From contig JABANP010000230.1 in NCBI GenBank assembly GCA_013115135.1, positions 1 to 64,000 of the forward strand: a stretch of 64,000 nucleotides of DNA, given 5' to 3'. This stretch comes from Perkinsus olseni. Taxonomy: Eukaryota > Perkinsozoa > Perkinsida > Perkinsidae. Every line of letters starts with the position of its first letter. The stretch's first letter is position 1. The notes below the pieces were generated by a model. It was given only the letters and a program-made list of their open reading frames with translations, was not told the origin of the DNA and did not search any database. Position numbers and translations under genes: made by a program. Shown piece after piece: positions 57,600-64,000 of this stretch.

Positions 57600-58125
57600 A
57601 TATTGTTTTGTGCATCTGAAGTATCATAGGTTAGTGTGTGCTATCGTGTCGCCATGAGTATCTTTCAAAATCTTCCGCGTGCGGGTCGCGTGACCAATCA
57701 GTTTTCGGGATTTTTTGACTGTTGAGTTCAAAGTTGCGTGGCGAATTTCTTGCGAAAATTTCCGGAAATTTTAGGCTTTTTTCCTGTCTTCTTGTTTTTA
57801 TGTCGCCTGTGAGTTCCGGCGAGCGTGGCCCCTCTCACGGTAATTTTCGGAAAAACTTTCCGGGGAATTTTCCGGAATTTTTTTCAAGAATTTTCGGCAG
57901 CATTTCTCCTCCCTTCTTATTTTTTCACGTCGCCTGGGAAAGATGCTCTGCCGTTGAGAAAAATTCTGAAAAAATATTCATCGACAGTTGAATCAATCTC
58001 TGTTTTGTGACGGGAATATTCGAAATTTTTCCTGGAATTTTCCGATTTTCTTTCAGAATTTTCCGATTTTTTTCCTCAATTTTCCGATTTTTTTAGAATT
58101 TTCCGATTTTTCCAGTTCATTTCTG
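57600..58125 (+). promoter_or_regulatory. Upstream region of the permease with AATTTTCCGATTTT repeats
   Basis: Between about 58020 and 58112, GAATTTTCCGATTTTT is repeated five times, ending TTTTTCCAG 13 bases before the permease ATG. A pyrimidine tract ending in AG close to the start fits a trans-splice acceptor for a spliced leader. The rest of the interval has no gene. Confidence 0.45.
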
Positions 58126-61100
58126 ATGGCCGGACCTGCGGCGAGTTCTGTTCATGAGGAAGATGACCGATCGTGGCTCGAACGGGCGTTCAGTCCGCTG
58201 CATCCAGGCAAGGAAAACGTCACGCGCCACGAAATTATATTTTGGTATCTTTAGGTTCACTACGGGTCTGCGTATTTACTTTGGTGTTTTCTGCTGTTGG
58301 TGTTGGTATCCTGAGCTTACCCTGGGCTTTCGCAGTTTTAGGTGAGATTCCTCAGCGTTGAGGAAATGCAAGATTGCAAGATTTAGGAATGTGGTGGGGG
58401 ATGGCCATTCTGATTCTGAGCGGCGTCGCTTCGCTGGTGTCGATGAAAGCCCTTCTCGACGTTGGCAGGGCGACCGGAATGAACAGCTATCAGGACTGCG
58501 TCAAACTTTATATGGGTAACAAATCGATCATCAGGGCGCGCGCTTTTTACATCGGAGTGTTTTTGTCAGGGTCCGCCAGTTGTCGTGTGGTGGAGGGTGT
58601 CCTGTTTCTGGATTGTTTCGGAGCGACGGCGGCTTTCATGAATTTCATGTTCGACTTTGTAAGATGCAAAACATTCCGGGGAAAATTATTCCGTCTTTGT
58701 TGAATTTTCACGCATTTTTCTCAGTGAGAAATTCTCACGTTCTTTATCTAAGCACTTCGAGTTTCCGTTTTTTCTTAATTTTGTCCCTCAGAGGTTTTGC
58801 AATTTTTTTCGTGGTTTTTTTGGATTTTTTGTGGTTTTTACGTTTTCTTTCAGATTCATGATTTCATAGGAATCTTCACCACCTCAGCGTGGTTTGACAA
58901 CAAGGCGTTGATAATAATGATTCTGACCCTACTGGTGAGGTCCCGGGTTCAATTCCTGGTTGAGGTATTTTTTTAGTTCATTTTTCCGCTCTGCCTCCCC
59001 CAATCCGTCACTCAATGGAGGTTCCTCACGGCCCTGTGCACGCTGCCCATTTTTTACGTGGTAAGTATCCGAGGTCGAGCGTGGCATTTACGGAGTTGAA
59101 AGATACTCTGTGATTTTGCACAACATCAGTAGGCAGAAGGTCGAGAAGTATCTTAGGTTGATGCGTGCACTCGGTGGAATCTGAGTATTTTTTAACGTTT
59201 TATGTGTCGAATTGGAATTTTTGCAGATACTGATGCTCTTCGTGTCGACCTTTCTGCCGTTGGACCGAGGTGAGTTCTACTGCGGAATATGAAACGCTAG
59301 CTTCAACCTAAGATACTCTAACTATTATACTATGAAGCACTAGCTTCAACCTAAGATACTCTAACTATTATACTATGAAACACTAGCATCAACCTAAGAT
59401 ACTCTGACTGTTATACTATGAAACACTAGCATCAACCTAAGATACTCTGACTGTTATACTATGAAACACTAGCATCAACCTAAGATACTCTGACTGTTAT
59501 ACTATGAAACACTAGCTTCAACCTAAGATACTCTGACTGTTATACTATGAAACACTAGCATCAACCTAAGATACTCTGACTGTTATACTATGAAACACTA
59601 GCATCAACCTAAGATACTCTGACTGTTATACTATGAAACACTAGCTTCAACCTGAGATACTCTGACTGTTATACTATGAAACACTAGCATCAACCTAAGA
59701 TACTCTGACCGTTATACTATGAAACACTAGCATCAACCTAAGATACTCTGACTGTTATACTATGAAACACTAGCTTCAACCTAAGATACTCTAACTGTTA
59801 TACTGTGAAACACTAGCTTCAACCTAAGATACTCTAACTATTATACTGTGAAACACTAGCTTCAACCTAAGATATTTAACTATTATACTATGAAGCACTA
59901 GCGTCAACCTAAGATATTCGGATCCAGAGGGCAACTTCCTTGTCGACTGCACCTCTGTGATTCACATTGGTCGACCTAAGATTCCCATCCTGATAATTTT
60001 TATTTCAGAATCGTCCAACTGTCCTACCCCTCGAGTGGCTCCCTCTGTCACCTTCAACGGCGTGGCCAATTCATGCAGTATATTTTTCTTCGCATTTATG
60101 TGTCACATGAACGTAAGAATGGCCGCGTTTTTTGGGGATTTTTCGGAAAAATTTTCGCAAATTTTTCGGATTTTTTCCGCACATCACTATTATCTCGGTT
60201 CGTTTTTATAGTATCATTCCTGCAATGAAATAGACATTGATCATTTTTCCCGAAAATTTTTTGTGCGGTAGAAATTTTTTTCGCAAATTTTCCGTGTAAT
60301 GGTTGGATTTTTTTCGAGACGGTTTTCTCCCGACGTACCCTTTTCCCTGCGAAAATTCGCATTCGCATGATTTCTTGGATTTTTTCCCAGGTTTTTCCGG
60401 TTAATTCTGAGCTCGCCAATCCCACGGTGAAACGGTCGAACAAGATGCTCATCTCCGCCACAATTTGCATGCTTGTCGCCTACGGAGCGGTTGGAGCATT
60501 CGGGTGGGTTGCCAGGGCGAAGGATGTCGTGGAATGATACAGTGCTTCGAATGGGAATCATGAAAATTTGAAAATTGGATCCATGAAAAGTTGAAAATTG
60601 GATCCATGAAAAGTTGAAAATTGGATCCATGAAAGCCTAATTACATAATATTGAGACATGTAATAATTTAATATGTTATTGTATACTGAAGGATCATATG
60701 CCTATTTACAACAATACCTCTATCATCTTGAAATGGAAATCCAGATCGGAATGTCACCTCAGTCAGCGTCATCACGAGCAACACAGACCCAGCTGTGGGT
60801 TTTGAGAAGGGACTAAGATACTTAAACACAAATAGAGTCGTTCTAGTAGCTACTCATCAATTACACAGCCCTCGCCCTCCAGAACAGCGGACAGGCGCGT
60901 CCACTTGACTTCGTATCGGGCGCAGAAAATACTGCTGGACCTGACCTGTGCGAGAGCAGGAAAACTTTTGTTTTTTCGCCTATCGTGACTCTACAGGATT
61001 TTTGGGGGCTAAAAAGGAGACGGCGTTGGTAATTCTCAGGTATCATCTCTGGGGGGGTGGGCTGCTCACGGCGAAGGACGGCGCTGATGTAAGCTTCGGG

Positions 61101-62478
61101 GAATTCGTGCACGCGGGTGAAAATCTGTCAAGTTGAAAGAGGTCAGGGTCTGCCTCGCGTCCTTCTCGACGTTCGGACGACCATCAGTTATACAATTCAT
61201 TCGCGGGAGTCTCTTTTTACCGTGGCGATGGTAAAGCCGCAGAGGGCTCGTTGTGGTTCCGTTGATGATGTTGTTGTGCGCATCGAAGTTTCCTCGCTTG
61301 TGATTTTTGTTTCAGGTATCTTAGGTTGACCTGTGATGCGTATCTTTGAGTATCTTTCAGGTTTTGTCGTGTTGGCCATCAAATTCTGTTTTGGCGACTA
61401 TTGCGAGAGTCGCGATGACGCCGATGTTGATAGTCTGTAAGGCGCTGGCGTTGAGGAATTGCAAGAAAGCAAGATGGAGATTCTTCTAGGTTCGGTACTG
61501 TGTTTGAATCCAGCTAGAGAGAATATCCTGAGGTTGATGCTAGCGGCTTTCCCGTCAATGGACGTAAGGGCCTGTGAGTAGCCGCGTGACGTATCTTAGG
61601 TTGATCAGGGGTCGAGACGAAATAGGTCAGAGCCACTTCTGAACGGTACCTCCAACGGGCAGGAAGAAGCCTCTCCTGCTCACAGCTCCGAAACGGCGGC
61701 TTCTCGCGTGTCGAAGACCGCCTGTAAGCGTCAGCGTTGTCGTGCTTTTTATGGGTTCTGAATTTTCCTGAAAATCAGCGCCGAAAGTCCCACAGGATTT
61801 CTCGGTTCTTAAGGTCTGTATGATATCCTGCTTGAATGATCCAAAGTTGCTTTAGAGGAGTTGAAAAGATATTATTTTTTTACAAAGATCTTCATTCAAG
61901 ATTCCCTACTTGTTATCTTACTCATATACAGTATCTCCTTTCATTCTTCTCTATTGCTCGTCCGTTGATGTAAAATTGTCGAAGAAAAAACCCGCAGTAA
62001 AGAGGAAAAGGCTCGATGAGGGGAGAAGGGTGACGCTTCCTTCAAGGGGATGTGATCGCGTAGGCCTCTCCAAGCATTCCTTGTCAGATACGACCACGAC
62101 GCTTCTCCTGTGCGTGATATGTGCACTATGTGCCATAGCAGTAAGTGCCGCGTCAAAGGATCGAACCCGATACCTTTCGGATGTTAAACCGGTGCTCTAT
62201 CCATTAGGCGTTTATGACTGCAGGTACCGTCGTTGGTTGATCTGCTGGGCGTTCTGGGAGGCTTCTGCGCAGTGATGCTGATTTTCGTCTTCCCCGCCTG
62301 CGTGCTCTGCCTTCATGAAGGACTGACCTTGCGTAGCGGAGTCATCACTGTGGTAAGATTGGGTTCACTTGCGTTCTTGCGATTCCTCAACGCCTAACTT
62401 CAGGCCTTCCTGGTCTTCACAGTCATCGGTCTGTACAGTGCCGTCGAGTCGTTGGTTCAGTTCTTCAAGCGATCCTAG
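58126..62478 (+). CDS. Amino-acid permease, AAAP family, ~12 exons
   Basis: Proton-coupled amino-acid transporter of the AAAP (auxin permease) type. Resolved exons: 58126-58207, 58255-58341, 58387-58658, 58854-58934, 58977-59060, 59227-59269, 60009-60112, 60391-~60502, ~60997 onward (middle uncertain), one ending 62140, 62224-62352 and 62404-62478. Key text: SLRVCVFTLVFSAVGVGILS then LPWAFAVLGGMWWG (TM1-2, the family hallmark), SYQDCVKLYMG, NSCSIFFFAFMCHMN, MLISATICMLVAYGAVGAFG and DLLGVLGGFCAVMLIFVFPA (late TMs). Phases agree at all resolved junctions except the donor near 60502, where only a non-canonical site keeps the frame. Intron 58208-58254 is GC-AG; 58342-58386 is 45 bp. Two introns are tRNA-like and one holds a 15-copy minisatellite. 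The exons between 61040 and 61900 are unresolved. Confidence 0.9.
58935..58976 (+). other. Permease intron 4, a sense tRNA 3'-half
   Basis: The 42-bp intron contains GTCCCGGGTTCAATTCCTGG (T-arm with B-box), an acceptor-like TTGAGGT, a discriminator A and TTTTTTT, as in a Pol III terminator, then AG. Confidence 0.65.
59291..59925 (-). repeat. 43-bp minisatellite, ~15 copies, in a permease intron
   Basis: Unit GAAACACTAGCATCAACCTA plus AGATACTCTGACTGTTATACTAT, from 59291 to about 59925 in intron 59270-60008. Units vary at a few fixed positions (CATC/CTTC, GACTG/AACTA). Each holds, antisense, the dispersed motif TATCTTAGGTTGA. Confidence 0.97.
62141..62223 (-). other. Permease penultimate intron, an antisense tRNA-like sequence
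   Basis: Read on the minus strand, the 83-bp intron has CGCCTAATGGATAGAGCACC (D-arm), an anticodon-like GGTTTAACATCC, ATCGGGTTCGATCCTTTG (B-box) and an acceptor end GACGCGGCA. The stems are degenerate, so it is a relic, not a working tRNA. Confidence 0.65.
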
Positions 62479-62565
62479 GCTGCTCAGTTTCCTTTTACTA
62501 AACGATTGCGATCAGAGTTATCAATCGGACGTTTTAACTCGGGTTAAAACAGCTAGTTTTGCCCC

Positions 62566-64000
62566 ATGGCGGCCCTGCGGCGAGGGAGGTGTCTTCTGGC
62601 TGCGAAATTGAGCACTCCCGGAAGAGCGCAAGAAATTAAAATAAAGAAGACCAAGTACAGATTTGCGAATGAGATTGCCCACCGAACTTGGAAGCTCGAG
62701 AGAAGGGACAGAATTACCGTGGCCAAAAGGGACGCTAAAGAGATGTATAACGATCGGAGGTCTTCGATGCAATTTCACTTTTTTACGGTAAGGATCGGAA
62801 ATAAGATTTTCTCCCGAAATAGTGTTCCTAATAATTGTTAACTTTTTTGTTAGTTGTTAGTAATTGAATAATCGTTTGCTCGGAGATGGTGGTGCCTTTC
62901 GGTGGTGGGCTTCCGAAGATGCCGCGGTAAAGAGCATCCACTCGGCTGTCTCGCTCGTTACAGTAGCGATGCTCTCTTGTGTTGGTTGTTATGGAATCTC
63001 GTGAATCTTTTGCTACCTCTGGCTCGCTTAGGTCACAGCTTCATAGCCCACGGGATGGTGTGTCGCTCGATTCTTATCTCATGTATTTCTGAAGATCCTC
63101 TTTTCTTGTTGCCAGATTGATCCGGTGGGGCCGCCGAAGAAAATAATCTCGAAGATGCTCGACACCGAAGGTTTGACGAGGATCCGAAAAATGAACGTGA
63201 CAGAGCTCCTGGACTTTGCCCGGCATTCTGCTGGGAAGCGGCCCTCGACCTTGGATACCGCACTGGCTCAGCGCGCGCTTAGGTTGCTCTGCTTGGCGAC
63301 TCCGGAAGAAGTTTGCGAGATCGCGAGAGCCGTTCGTAATCGGTTGCTGTTGAAGGCCATTTCTGATAGAATTTTAACAAATTACTCCGCGGAAGTTTTT
63401 GTGGCGCGATGCGGTTGCTCGGCGATTGCCGAGCTTGTCCAGGCCTTCGCGGAGACTGCACAGAGCGCTGACTCGAGAGTTCGAAGTCTCGTGATCGCTA
63501 CAAGAGGCTCTGTCAGGGAAACGCTCGATGACCTTGTGAAGTTCCAACGGGCGTGTGTGGCTTTGGAAGTGCGGGCTGACGAAAGTATTGTAGAATCGAT
63601 TGCTCGGGTGCTGAAATCGAGGCTCTCAAGGGAGGGAAGGATCGAGCGTAAGCACGAGAAAAGTAACGTCATATTTAAGTTGGACGACAGCGGGTTTGAG
63701 GAGGAAGATTTGCCGAGCGGAAGAGTAGTGGTGGAGAGCGTCGAGTGCATCGTCACTGGAGGGAAGCTGTGCGGAGTAGATCGAGCTGAGATCTTGCGGA
63801 GGATACTGGAAGTGATGGCTCGGCTCGATCTTAGTCTGGAGGAGATGAGTCGGTTGGCGATCGGAGTATCCGAGGTCGGGGGTTGCGAATTGCTGTATGG
63901 ATACAGGGCTTCACTACGAGACAGCATCGACCGTACGTCGTCGAAGGAGATCACGCCCTCCGCTGCTGCGCTGGCGCTGATGGCTGCCAACGCGGTGGGG
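62566..64000 (+). CDS. Helical-repeat protein, 3' end outside the window
   Basis: Exon 1 62566-62787 (74 codons, basic, start MAALRRGRCLLAAKLSTPGR, possibly organelle-targeting) ends ACG|GTAAGG in phase 0. Exon 2 opens at 63116 after TTGTTGCCAG and stays open for 295 codons to the window end. Text such as VTELLDFARHSAGKRP, RALRLLCLATPEEVCEIARA and ACVALEVRADESIVESIARV shows paired helices like those of octotricopeptide/heptatricopeptide (FASTK/RAP-related) RNA-binding proteins. No RAP domain is reached. Lies 87 bp after the permease stop. Similar in style to the gene at 26439. Confidence 0.6.

Noticed and set aside
59291..59925. CRISPR array
   Set aside because: The 43-bp units are contiguous with no unique spacers, lie in an intron of a eukaryotic gene, and no cas genes are near.
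61505..61563. Possible permease exon reading ENILRLMLAAFPSMD before a GTAAG donor
   Set aside because: The sequence is a variant of the dispersed CTTAGGTTGATGCTAG motif, so the match to a NILL-type loop is probably chance.
62902..63120. 72-aa hydrophobic frame between the two exons of the last gene
   Set aside because: It ends across the acceptor at 63115, and direct joining of 62787 to 63116 keeps phase without it.

Overview
Eukaryotic nuclear DNA, most likely from an alveolate protist of the Perkinsus type. The evidence is: very short spliceosomal introns (many of 39-60 bp, two with GC-AG ends); several sequences close to the spliced-leader core CCGTAGCCAT..TTGGCTCAAG shared by dinoflagellates and Perkinsus; a tandemly arrayed multi-intron gene; and house-keeping genes of plant/protist type. 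The taxon is an inference. Nothing bacterial (operons, Shine-Dalgarno sites) was seen.

Layout. 1-16.7 kb is a head-to-tail array of about 4.5-kb units. Each unit carries one multi-exon gene for an unrecognised protein with a hydrophobic N-terminus and a possible C-terminal membrane segment: one 3' part, one damaged copy and two apparently intact copies. A long palindrome marks the end of the array. 16.7-20.3 kb is gene-poor, with coding-looking fragments on the minus strand. 20.3-21.3 kb (minus) holds the CAP-Gly and leucine-rich parts of tubulin-folding cofactor E. It is divergent from a 10-exon aspartate kinase (22.0-25.2 kb, plus) whose last intron hosts a fold-back element. 25.8-28.7 kb has tRNA-Arg genes and a helical-repeat gene with a tRNA-Arg gene inside one intron. 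28.7-37.8 kb is repeat-rich: a tandem duplication with spliced-leader-like sequence, two paralogous secreted-protein genes each behind the same minisatellite, a 380-bp inverted-repeat element and an RNase H relic. 37.8-43.5 kb contains a 2-kb direct duplication carrying tRNA-Arg and tRNA-Leu genes. 43.5-50.9 kb is sparse, with isolated exons. 51.3-64.0 kb is a dense plus-strand run: prefoldin subunit 5, a membrane protein with a PAS-like segment, an amino-acid permease of about 12 exons, and a second helical-repeat gene that runs off the window.

Functionally, prefoldin and cofactor E both serve tubulin/actin folding. Aspartate kinase starts synthesis of the aspartate-family amino acids, and the permease moves amino acids across membranes. 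The other genes have no clear link. The most interesting theme is intron content. Three introns in two genes consist of tRNA-like sequence, and others carry fold-back elements or a dispersed motif around TATCTTAGGTTGA that is also amplified into a 43-bp minisatellite. All exon models come from reading frame, phase and splice-site agreement by eye, not from transcripts.
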